From positions 1 through 10,153 of the forward strand of contig CALWEB010000030.1 in NCBI GenBank assembly GCA_944376955.1: DNA of 10,153 bases. The letters are read 5' to 3'. This document shows positions 1 to 5,496 of the stretch, piece after piece (within the stretch, counting starts at the first letter, position 1; every line of letters begins with the position of its first letter). Source of the DNA: an uncultured Agathobaculum sp. (GTDB lineage Bacteria > Bacillota > Clostridia > Oscillospirales > Butyricicoccaceae). The notes beneath the pieces were generated by a model, which saw only the letters and a list, made by a program, of their open reading frames with translations, was not told where the DNA came from and searched no databases. The translations under genes and the position numbers were made by a program.

Positions 1-70
1 TACCGAGCTGGAACAGAATTATTCGGAATTTTTAAGCGTAATGGAGGTGCACACAGATGCTGAAGATTAG
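1..70 (+). CDS. prp: Prp-like L27-processing cysteine protease, C-terminal end only
   Basis: The frame beginning at base 2 stays open from the left edge to a TAG at 68-70 and gives the tail TELEQNYSEFLSVMEVHTD followed by AED. Only about 22 residues are visible, so no catalytic residue can be checked. The call rests on position. In Bacillota the Prp (YsxB) protease gene sits between rplU and rpmA, and the L27 encoded next has the N-terminal extension that Prp removes. The acidic, amphipathic end is also in keeping with Prp C-termini. The stop codon lies 14 bp inside rpmA, so the two genes overlap and are probably translationally coupled. The tail contains the rpmA Shine-Dalgarno sequence. The identity is an inference from synteny and is moderately secure. 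Confidence 0.6.
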   Translation, partial: TELEQNYSEFLSVMEVHTDAED

Positions 71-335
71 CTTACAGTTTTTCGCTCATAAAAAGGGCGT
101 AGGTTCGACCAAGAACGGCCGTGACTCCGAGGCGAAGCGCCTGGGCGTCAAGCGCGCGGACGGCCAGACCGTTCCGGCGGGCAACATCCTCGTCCGTCAG
201 CGCGGCACGAAGATCCATCCGGGTCTGAACGTAGGCCGCGGCAAGGACGACACTCTGTTTGCAAAGGTCGAGGGCGTGGTTCGTTTCGAGCGCCTGGGTA
301 AGGACCGCAAGCAGGTTTCCGTTTACCCGCAGTAA
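57..335 (+). CDS. rpmA: 50S ribosomal protein L27
   Basis: This is a 92-residue L27 of the large ribosomal subunit, whose mature N-terminus reaches toward the peptidyl transferase centre. The ATG at 57 follows GGAGGTG at 43-49 with a 7-base gap. The protein has the family core STKNGRDSEAKRLGVKRADG, then RQRGTKIHPG and NVGRGKDDTLFA. It begins MLKISLQFFAHKKGVGS. The LQFF-A motif at residues 6-10 is the Bacillota-type extension, cut after FF by the protease Prp to expose the Ala/Lys-rich functional end. Processing is therefore predicted between F9 and A10. The upstream neighbour appears to be that protease, and obgE follows, the standard gene order. An intrinsic terminator lies 15 bases after the stop codon. 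Confidence 0.97.
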   Translation: MLKISLQFFAHKKGVGSTKNGRDSEAKRLGVKRADGQTVPAGNILVRQRGTKIHPGLNVGRGKDDTLFAKVEGVVRFERLGKDRKQVSVYPQ

Positions 336-350
336 AATGTAAAGTGTGAC

Positions 351-384
351 AAAATCCCAGACGCTCCGTCTGGGATTTTGTTTT
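351..384 (+). terminator. Intrinsic terminator after rpmA
   Basis: A perfect 13-bp stem (AAAATCCCAGACG, 351-363, pairing with 367-379) closes a 3-base CTC loop. The right arm ends in TTTT, followed by G and a second TTTT at 381-384. The A-rich left arm means it could also work on the opposite strand. It separates the ribosomal protein unit from obgE, so obgE may be expressed by read-through or from a promoter in the short gap; no clear promoter was seen there. Confidence 0.9.
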
Positions 385-412
385 AGAAGCAACCGGGAAA
401 GGAGGGCTTCCT

Positions 413-1687
413 GTGTTTATTGATATTGCCAAGATTAAAATTGTATCCGGTAAGGGCGGGGACGGCAAGGTTGGTTTCCATCGCGAGAAGTACGTCGCCT
501 CCGGCGGGCCGGATGGCGGCGACGGCGGCCGCGGCGGTTCGGTGATCTTTAAGGTGGATGACAACCTGTCCACCCTGTTGGATTTCCGCTATAAAAAGAA
601 ATATGTTGCCGGCGCGGGCGAAAATGGCGGCAGCAAGCGCTGCAAGGGTAAGGACGGTGCGGATCTGATCATCCGTGTGCCGCGCGGCACAATTATCCGC
701 GACCAAAAAACAGGGCAGGTCATCAAAGACCTGTCGGATGACGAACCGTTTATCGCAGCCAAGGGCGGCAACGGCGGCTGGGGCAACACCCACTTTGCTA
801 CCCCGACCCGGCAGGCGCCGCGTTTTGCCAAGCCCGGGCAGCCGGGCGTCGAGCGTGACATCATTCTGGAGCTCAAGCTGCTGGCGGATGTCGGCTTGGT
901 CGGCTTCCCGAACGTCGGCAAATCTACGCTGTTGAGCATGGTTTCGGCGGCGCGTCCCAAGATTGCAAACTACCATTTTACCACCTTGGTGCCCAATCTA
1001 GGTGTGGTTTCGGTTGGGGAGGAGCAGAGTTTTGTTATGGCGGACATCCCCGGCATCATCGAGGGTGCGGCCGAGGGCGCGGGTCTGTTACACGACTTCC
1101 TGCGTCACATCGACCGCTGCCGTCTGCTGCTTCATCTGGTCGATGCAGCGGGCAGCGAGGGACGCGACCCACTCGACGATATTGAGAAGATCAACGCGGA
1201 ACTGGCCGGTTACAGTGAGTTTCTCGCCGCACGGCCGCAGATTATCGTGGCCAACAAGGTCGATCTGCAGGGCGATGACCGCGAACCGGTCGAAAAGCTG
1301 CGAAAGTACGCAGAGGAACATGGCTTTTTGTTCGCGGAACTGTCCGCTGCGACCAATCAGGGCGTGGCTGAGCTGATGCGTCTGACGTGGAACGAATTGC
1401 AGCAGCTGCCGCCGGTGTTCACCTACGAGCCGGAGTTTGTCGAAACGCCCGAGGATACCACGGGTGAGCGCGACTGGACGGTGGAAAAGGTGGACGACTA
1501 CTATGTGGTCTCGGGCGCATGGGTGGACAAGATCATGGGCTCGGTCAACGTCGATGACTACGAATCCCGCCAGTATATGGACCGTATGCTCAAAAGTGCG
1601 GGCGTATACGATAAACTGGAGCAAATGGGCGTGCAGGAAGGCGATTTTGTAGTGATCGGTGACCTGGAATTCGAGTACGTCTATTGA
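413..1687 (+). CDS. obgE: GTPase ObgE/CgtA, ribosome-assembly and stress GTPase
   Basis: This is a 424-residue Obg-family GTPase, which binds the 50S subunit late in assembly and links growth to nucleotide pools. The start is GTG at 413, chosen because AAAGGAGGG (398-406) lies directly upstream and the N-terminus MFIDIAKIKI matches the family. Residues 1 to about 158 form the glycine-rich Obg fold (GGPDGGDGGRGG, GGNGGWGN). The G domain follows: G1 GFPNVGKST at 164-172, G3 DIPG at 211-214 and G4 NKVD at 281-284, with the SAA of G5 further on. The last 80 or so residues, from about 345, form the OCT domain (DYYVVSGAWVDKIMGSVN ... GVQEGDFVVIGDLEFEY) found in many Gram-positive Obg proteins. It is full length. 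Its place after rpmA is conserved across bacteria. Confidence 0.97.
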   Translation: MFIDIAKIKIVSGKGGDGKVGFHREKYVASGGPDGGDGGRGGSVIFKVDDNLSTLLDFRYKKKYVAGAGENGGSKRCKGKDGADLIIRVPRGTIIRDQKTGQVIKDLSDDEPFIAAKGGNGGWGNTHFATPTRQAPRFAKPGQPGVERDIILELKLLADVGLVGFPNVGKSTLLSMVSAARPKIANYHFTTLVPNLGVVSVGEEQSFVMADIPGIIEGAAEGAGLLHDFLRHIDRCRLLLHLVDAAGSEGRDPLDDIEKINAELAGYSEFLAARPQIIVANKVDLQGDDREPVEKLRKYAEEHGFLFAELSAATNQGVAELMRLTWNELQQLPPVFTYEPEFVETPEDTTGERDWTVEKVDDYYVVSGAWVDKIMGSVNVDDYESRQYMDRMLKSAGVYDKLEQMGVQEGDFVVIGDLEFEYVY

Positions 1688-1741
1688 TAAAAACCCCAGT
1701 GTCCGGGTTGGAATGGATCTGTAAAACATGAGGATGGAAAA

Positions 1742-1759
1742 TTGTTAAATATTCTACAA
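1742..1759. promoter_or_regulatory. Probable Rex operator upstream of the [FeFe]-hydrogenase gene
   Basis: The 18 bases TTGTTAAATATTCTACAA match the Rex palindrome TTGTTAANNNNTTAACAA at 12 of the 14 defined positions. The left half is perfect and the right half reads TCTACAA instead of TTAACAA. The symmetric part extends to a 7-bp inverted repeat, AAATTGT (1739-1745) with ACAATTT (1756-1762). Rex is a repressor released by NADH, and in clostridia it typically controls fermentation and hydrogenase genes. The site lies 127 bases before the hydrogenase start and ends 8 bases before the candidate -35 box. A bound repressor there would be expected to block polymerase. The match is seen directly; the regulatory role is inferred. 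Confidence 0.72.
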
Positions 1760-1767
1760 TTTAAGTC

Positions 1768-1796
1768 TTTACAAGATTCCGACTTTGCGGTATCCT
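1768..1796 (+). promoter_or_regulatory. Candidate sigma-A promoter of the hydrogenase gene
   Basis: TTTACA (1768-1773, 5 of 6 matches to TTGACA) is followed after 17 bases by TATCCT (1791-1796, 4 of 6 matches to TATAAT). Transcription would start near 1803 and leave a leader of about 80 bases. The -10 box is weak, as expected for a regulated promoter, and it lies inside the left arm of an inverted repeat. TACAAT at 1755-1760 also resembles a -10 box, but no -35 sequence lies at the proper distance. Confidence 0.5.
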
Positions 1797-1840
1797 GATA
1801 ATAGGTATGGATATGTCCTGCTTTCGGGACAGGATACCGC
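1787..1840 (+). promoter_or_regulatory. 11-bp inverted repeat with nested hairpin in the hydrogenase leader
   Basis: GCGGTATCCTG (1787-1797) is repeated exactly as its reverse complement CAGGATACCGC (1830-1840), with 32 bases between. A second hairpin that competes for C1830 is GTCCTG (1815-1820) with CGGGAC (1825-1830) around a CTTT loop, including one G-T pair. The left arm covers the candidate -10 box and the right arm lies in the leader. It may be a second operator or an RNA structure. If transcription starts near 1803, the long stem could not form in RNA made from that promoter. No U tract follows, so it does not look like a terminator. It resembles no riboswitch I recognise. Confidence 0.45.
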
Positions 1841-1885
1841 CCTGCATCCAAATGAACGACTTGAATACAAGGGGGATATGAAAAC

Positions 1886-3409
1886 ATGAGAGGCGTAGAG
1901 ACCCGCATTCAGGAAATCCGCCGCCGTATTTTCCGCGAGGTGGCCCGAATGGCCTACCATACGGAGTGGCCGACGGATAAGCGAATCGAAGCGCTCCCGT
2001 ATGAAATCATTCCGGGTGAGATCGGCAATTTCCGCAACGACATCTTCCTCGAACGCGCGATTGTTGGTGAGCGCCTGCGTCTGGCCATGGGCCTGCCCTG
2101 CCGCAGCGCGGCGGAGCATTCGCCGGTGTCGGACAACATCGAGGCCGCAACCCGCGAAGAAACCTACTACACGCCGCCGCTGGTCAACATCATCAAGTTT
2201 GCCTGCAACGCGTGTAAGGAAAACGAAATCATGGTCACCGACGGCTGCCAAGGCTGTCTGGCGCATCCGTGCGTCGAGGTCTGCCCCAAGGGTGCCATCA
2301 CGCTCGACCGTTACAACGGCCGTTCGCACATTGATCAGGAAAAGTGCATCAAGTGCGGCCGCTGCGTGGATGTCTGCTCGTATCGCGCGATCATCCGTCA
2401 GGTGCGCCCGTGCGCTGCGGCTTGCGGCGTGGACGCCATCCGCAGCGACAAAAACGGCAAGGCGGATATTGATTATGAAAAGTGCGTCTCCTGCGGCATG
2501 TGCTTGGTTAACTGCCCGTTCGGCGCAATCGCGGACAAGTCCCAGATCTTCCAGGTGATCCGCGCCATTCAGGCGGGCGAGCGCGTATACGCCGCCGTGG
2601 CGCCGGCCTTTGTCGGCCAGTTCGGTCCCAAGGTGACGCCGGGTAAGCTGCGTGCTGCGATGAAGCAGCTTGGCTTTGCTGATATTCTGGAAGTTGCCAT
2701 CGGTGCGGATCTGTGCGCGGCACAGGAAGCGGATGACTTTGTCAAGGAAGTTCCGGAAAAGCTGCCGTACATGGGCACTTCGTGCTGCCCGGCATGGTCG
2801 GCGATGGCCAAAAAGATGTTCCCTGATCAGGCGGAGTGCATCTCCATGGCGCTGACGCCCATGACGCTGACCGCGCGTCTGATCAAGCATCACCATCCGG
2901 ACGCCAAGGTCGCCTTTATCGGCCCCTGCGCGGCAAAGAAGCTGGAAGCGATGCGCAAGGACGTGCGCAGTGAAGTGGACTTTGTGCTGACCTTTGAGGA
3001 AATGACCGGCATCTTTGATGCGCGCCATGTCGATCTTGAGTCCCTGCCCGAAGATCCGCACGGCGTTAACGACGCCTCTACCGACGGCCGCAACTTTGCG
3101 GTTTCTGGCGGTGTGGCGCAGGCGGTTGTCAACGTCATTAAGGAAAAATATCCGGACCGCGAGATCAATGTGGTCAACGCTGAGGGCCTGCACGAGTGCC
3201 GCAAGATGCTGCAGGCGGCCAAGGCCGGCAAGTACAACGGCTACCTGCTCGAAGGCATGGCCTGCCCGGGCGGCTGTGTGGCCGGTGCGGGCACAATGCA
3301 GGCGATTAAGAAATCGGCTGCCGTGGTCGGCCTGTACGCCAAGCAGGCGGAACACAGGACCGCAACCGGCACCGAATATGTCAAGGAGCTGGACAAGCTC
3401 GTAGACTGA
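1886..3409 (+). CDS. Monomeric [FeFe]-hydrogenase, group B-like, with N-terminal ferredoxin domains
   Basis: This 507-residue protein catalyses reversible H2 formation or uptake, presumably with a ferredoxin-type partner in the cytoplasm. All three H-cluster motifs are present: TSCCPAW (298-304, C300 and C301), PCAAKK (347-352, C348) and EGMACPGGC (456-464, C460 and C464). The Ala in TSCCPAW and the PCAAKK form fit group B rather than the group A types with TSCCPGW. Upstream lie many iron-sulfur ligands: C107/C110, C121/C124/C129/C133, C154/C157/C160/C164, C176/C180 and C200/C203/C206/C210. That suggests three or more [4Fe-4S] clusters. No HydB or HydC partner and no maturases (HydE, HydF, HydG) are in the window, so it appears to be a stand-alone unit. 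The start at 1886 has AAGGGGG at 1869-1875. Expression is probably set by NADH/NAD+ through the Rex-like site. The physiological partner is unknown. Confidence 0.93.
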   Translation: MRGVETRIQEIRRRIFREVARMAYHTEWPTDKRIEALPYEIIPGEIGNFRNDIFLERAIVGERLRLAMGLPCRSAAEHSPVSDNIEAATREETYYTPPLVNIIKFACNACKENEIMVTDGCQGCLAHPCVEVCPKGAITLDRYNGRSHIDQEKCIKCGRCVDVCSYRAIIRQVRPCAAACGVDAIRSDKNGKADIDYEKCVSCGMCLVNCPFGAIADKSQIFQVIRAIQAGERVYAAVAPAFVGQFGPKVTPGKLRAAMKQLGFADILEVAIGADLCAAQEADDFVKEVPEKLPYMGTSCCPAWSAMAKKMFPDQAECISMALTPMTLTARLIKHHHPDAKVAFIGPCAAKKLEAMRKDVRSEVDFVLTFEEMTGIFDARHVDLESLPEDPHGVNDASTDGRNFAVSGGVAQAVVNVIKEKYPDREINVVNAEGLHECRKMLQAAKAGKYNGYLLEGMACPGGCVAGAGTMQAIKKSAAVVGLYAKQAEHRTATGTEYVKELDKLVD

Positions 3410-3420
3410 TTTTTGCGCTA

Positions 3421-3456
3421 TCAAAAAAGAACCGCCGAAAGGCGGTTCTTTTTTGA
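3421..3456. terminator. Bidirectional intrinsic terminator between convergent genes
   Basis: A perfect 16-bp inverted repeat (left arm 3421-3436, right arm 3441-3456) has a GAAA tetraloop. The GC core is ACCGCC/GGCGGT, and each outer flank is a run of six A or six T. Each strand therefore gives a stem followed by a T tract. It can end the hydrogenase transcript from the left and the minus-strand dehydrogenase transcript from the right, whose stop codon is 29 bases away. A small secondary hairpin, ACCGCA (3463-3468) with TGCGGT (3474-3479), lies on the dehydrogenase side. Confidence 0.93.
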
Positions 3457-3484
3457 TGTTATACCGCAGCAAATGCGGTTCCCG

Positions 3485-4519
3485 TCAAATGGTAATGGCA
3501 ACCTTGCAGACCTCATCCCGCCGCGCTTCAAACAGCGCATACGCTGCTTCAATTTCCGAAAGCGGGAAGATATGCGTGATCAGTGGCGTGGTATCCAGTT
3601 CGCCCGCGGCGATCAGCCGCAGGATTTCGGCACAGTCGCAGCCGTCCACGCCGCCAGTCTTAAAGGTCAGGTTTTTGCCGTACATGTCGGGCAGCGGCAG
3701 CACCTGTGGCTGCTCATACAGCGCGACGATGGTCACAGTCGCATTGGGGCGCGCACATTCCCACGCCAGCCGGAAGCTGTCCTCCGTGCCTGCGACCTCC
3801 AGCACGACGTCTGCGCCGCCGTGGCCGCTGTTGTGCCGCACAAATTCGAGTGCGTGCGCGGGCGAAACGGTCAGCACATCCGGGTAATGTTCCTGCACAA
3901 AGCGCCGCCGCACGGGGTCGCTTTCGCACACGATCACGCGGCGTGGGCGGTGCAGCAGGGTACACAGCAGGGTGCAGATGCCGGTCGGCCCGGCGCCAAG
4001 GATGAATACGGTGTCGCGTGGGCGGATTTCCGAAATGCGGGCTGCCCAGAAACCGGTGGCGAGGATGTCGCCGGTGAACAGCGCCCGCCGGTCGGACACG
4101 CCGTCTGGGATGCGGTTGAGCCCCTGATCCGCATAGGGGACGCGGACGTATTCCGCCTGTCCGCCGTCAATGCGGCAGCCGAGCGCCCATCCGCCGTCCG
4201 GGTCTTCACAGTTGTTGACAAAGCCGTTTTGGCAGAAAAAGCAATGCCCGCAGAAGGTTTCGACATTGACCGTCACCCGGTCGCCGGGCTTGACGGTCTG
4301 TACGGCCTCTCCCACCTGCTCGACCACACCGACCATCTCATGCCCGACCGTCACGCCCGGGACGGCGCGCGGCACCGAGCCGTGTTTGATGTGCAGGTCG
4401 CTGGTACAGATGCTGGACAGGGTGACACGAACGATGGCATCGCGCGCATCACGCAGAACCGGTTTCGGCTTTTCGCGCAGGGCAAAGCGCCCCGGTTCCA
4501 CATAGGTGTATGCAAGCAT
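3485..4519 (-). CDS. Zinc-dependent alcohol dehydrogenase, medium-chain (MDR) family
   Basis: This is a 344-residue NAD(P)-dependent oxidoreductase that interconverts an alcohol and a carbonyl compound; its substrate cannot be told from sequence. The catalytic zinc ligands appear as C38 (in SSICTSDLH), H60-E61 (in VGHEMVG) and D151 (in TGDILATG). The structural zinc has the four-cysteine set C90, C93, C96 and C104. The nucleotide-binding Rossmann motif is GAGPTG at 175-180. The ATG at 4519 is preferred over an in-frame ATG at 4576. It has AAAGGGG upstream, it starts the conserved core (MLAYTYVEPGRFALRE), and a near-consensus promoter occupies 4548-4576. The gene is monocistronic between that promoter and the bidirectional terminator. 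CTSDLH and the overall layout recall secondary-alcohol and threonine-type dehydrogenases, but neither can be asserted. It diverges from the flavodoxin/ferredoxin gene. Confidence 0.9.
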   Translation of the reverse strand: MLAYTYVEPGRFALREKPKPVLRDARDAIVRVTLSSICTSDLHIKHGSVPRAVPGVTVGHEMVGVVEQVGEAVQTVKPGDRVTVNVETFCGHCFFCQNGFVNNCEDPDGGWALGCRIDGGQAEYVRVPYADQGLNRIPDGVSDRRALFTGDILATGFWAARISEIRPRDTVFILGAGPTGICTLLCTLLHRPRRVIVCESDPVRRRFVQEHYPDVLTVSPAHALEFVRHNSGHGGADVVLEVAGTEDSFRLAWECARPNATVTIVALYEQPQVLPLPDMYGKNLTFKTGGVDGCDCAEILRLIAAGELDTTPLITHIFPLSEIEAAYALFEARRDEVCKVAITI

Positions 4520-4547
4520 GTTCTTCCGCCCCTTTCCGATTGCATTT

Positions 4548-4576
4548 ATTATAGAGCAAGGCGCGGATAAAGTCAA
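4548..4576 (-). promoter_or_regulatory. Sigma-A promoter of the zinc alcohol dehydrogenase gene
   Basis: Read on the minus strand, TTGACT (4576-4571) is followed by a 17-base spacer and a perfect TATAAT (4553-4548). The ATG at 4519 lies 28 bases beyond the -10 box, so the leader is short. This places the upstream in-frame ATG at 4576 within the -35 box and excludes it as a start. Confidence 0.85.
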
Positions 4577-4614
4577 ATCCGGGTGGTTTATGGGAAATAC
4601 AGCCAGAAAAACGG

Positions 4615-4643
4615 CTGACAGGAGGGAACTGCCGTGTTATAAT
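4615..4643 (+). promoter_or_regulatory. Sigma-A promoter of the flavodoxin/ferredoxin gene
   Basis: CTGACA (4615-4620) is followed by 17 bases and a perfect TATAAT (4638-4643) with an extended -10 TG (TGT before TATAAT). This should be a strong constitutive-type promoter. A short repeat, CAGCC (4600-4604) with GGCTG (4613-4617), overlaps its -35 box and might bind a regulator, but five base pairs is weak evidence. The promoter is back to back with that of the alcohol dehydrogenase, 38 bases away. Confidence 0.85.
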
Positions 4644-4660
4644 AGGGTGCAATCAACGGG

Positions 4661-4669
4661 AAAGGAAGG
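4661..4669 (+). promoter_or_regulatory. Ribosome-binding site fixing the start at 4676
   Basis: AAAGGAAGG runs directly into an ATG at 4670, leaving no spacer, whereas the in-frame ATG at 4676 has the usual 6-base gap. The start at 4676 is therefore preferred, removing two residues (Met-Asp) from the longer reading. Confidence 0.7.
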
Positions 4670-4675
4670 ATGGAT

Positions 4676-5437
4676 ATGCTGGAGAGGATTACTGTCCTGC
4701 ACTTCAGCCCGACGGGCGGCACGCGGCGCGCCGCGCTGCTGCTGGCCGGCAATCTGGCGTCGCAGGTGGAGGAGATTGACCTGACCCTGCCGCACGCGCA
4801 GGCAAGGGCGTTTGCGCCAGAGGATGTGGTGCTGGTGGCGGGACCGGTATACGGTGGGCGGCTCCCCGCACTGATGGTAGAACGGCTGCGGTCGGTCACC
4901 GGCGGCGGCGCCCGCGCGATATCTGCCGCGGTATACGGCGGTCGTGCCTATGAGGATGCACTGGTCGAGCTGGATGATGTACTGGAGGCACAGGGCTTTC
5001 GCGTCGCAGCGGCGACGGCGCTGCTGGCGGAGCATTCGATCGCGCATACGGTAGCGGCCGGGCGGCCGGATGCACAGGATGAGGCGCAGCTGGCCGGATT
5101 TGGCGCGCGCATTGCGGAAAAGCTGATGCGCGGCGGGGAAGACACGCCGGCTGTCCCGGGTAACCGCCCTTACCGCGATTGGGCGGGGATGCCGGTGACC
5201 CCAATGGCGGGCGATGCCTGCATTGCCTGCGGGAAATGCGCCGAGGCGTGTCCTACGCAGGCTATCCCGCCCGAAAACCCGCGACAGACCGACGCGGCGC
5301 GGTGCATCACCTGTATGCGGTGCGTTGCGGTCTGCCCCGAAAAAGCGCGCGCCCTGCCCGCGCAGGTGCAGGGGATGCTGATGCAAAAGCTGGCGCCGTT
5401 TGTGGAGCGGCGGCCGGAGAATGAACTTTATCTGTAA
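4676..5437 (+). CDS. EFR1-type flavodoxin/2[4Fe-4S] ferredoxin fusion protein
   Basis: This 253-residue protein joins a flavodoxin-like N-terminal domain to a bacterial-type ferredoxin. Residues 5-16 (ITVLHFSPTGGT) form the first strand and the FMN phosphate-binding loop. VVLVAGPVYGGRLPALM and AISAAVYGGRAYEDAL are typical later flavodoxin segments that cradle the flavin. The C-terminus carries two complete [4Fe-4S] motifs: C182/C185/C188/C192 followed by P, and C210/C213/C216/C220 followed by P. Such proteins (NCBI's EFR1 family) are soluble cytoplasmic electron carriers, or reductases of unknown substrate. A link with the nearby hydrogenase or the divergent alcohol dehydrogenase is plausible from location only. 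It has its own strong promoter and is followed by a long hairpin. Arg and Ala are very frequent, in line with the high GC of the region. Confidence 0.88.
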   Translation: MLERITVLHFSPTGGTRRAALLLAGNLASQVEEIDLTLPHAQARAFAPEDVVLVAGPVYGGRLPALMVERLRSVTGGGARAISAAVYGGRAYEDALVELDDVLEAQGFRVAAATALLAEHSIAHTVAAGRPDAQDEAQLAGFGARIAEKLMRGGEDTPAVPGNRPYRDWAGMPVTPMAGDACIACGKCAEACPTQAIPPENPRQTDAARCITCMRCVAVCPEKARALPAQVQGMLMQKLAPFVERRPENELYL

Positions 5438-5440
5438 CAG

Positions 5441-5480
5441 GCAAATGAGGCTGACCCATAGCGGGTGCAGCCTCATTTGC
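5441..5480. terminator. Long hairpin between convergent genes, probable bidirectional terminator
   Basis: GCAAATGAGGCTG (5441-5453) pairs perfectly with CAGCCTCATTTGC (5468-5480). The stem continues inward as ACCC/GGGT around an ATAGC loop, with G5467 bulged. It begins 4 bases after the stop of the flavodoxin/ferredoxin gene and ends 16 bases before the stop of the convergent SGNH gene. Neither side has a clear T tract, so it may instead act as a 3' end stabiliser or a processing structure. Confidence 0.65.
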
Positions 5481-5496
5481 GGTATATGGAGAGAGA

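Noticed and set aside
1797..1885. Riboswitch in the hydrogenase leader
   Set aside because: The leader is about 80 bases, shows no conserved core of any riboswitch I know, and no terminator or masked ribosome site follows the hairpins.
1878..1889. Three-codon leader ORF (ATG AAA ACA TGA) overlapping the hydrogenase start
   Set aside because: Its ATG is only two bases from the Shine-Dalgarno sequence, and so short a frame arises easily by chance.
1769..3472. A 567-codon open stretch on the minus strand opposite the hydrogenase gene
   Set aside because: It is antisense to a clear [FeFe]-hydrogenase with all active-site motifs, has no recognisable domain, and is explained by the high GC and codon bias of the sense gene.
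3413..4570. A 385-codon open stretch on the plus strand opposite the zinc dehydrogenase
   Set aside because: It begins beside the terminator hairpin, has no family features and mirrors the dehydrogenase gene, whose zinc and nucleotide motifs are complete on the other strand.
4520..4576. Longer N-terminus for the dehydrogenase from an ATG at 4576
   Set aside because: The region is the promoter (TTGACT, 17 bases, TATAAT), and the ribosome site and conserved core support the start at 4519.
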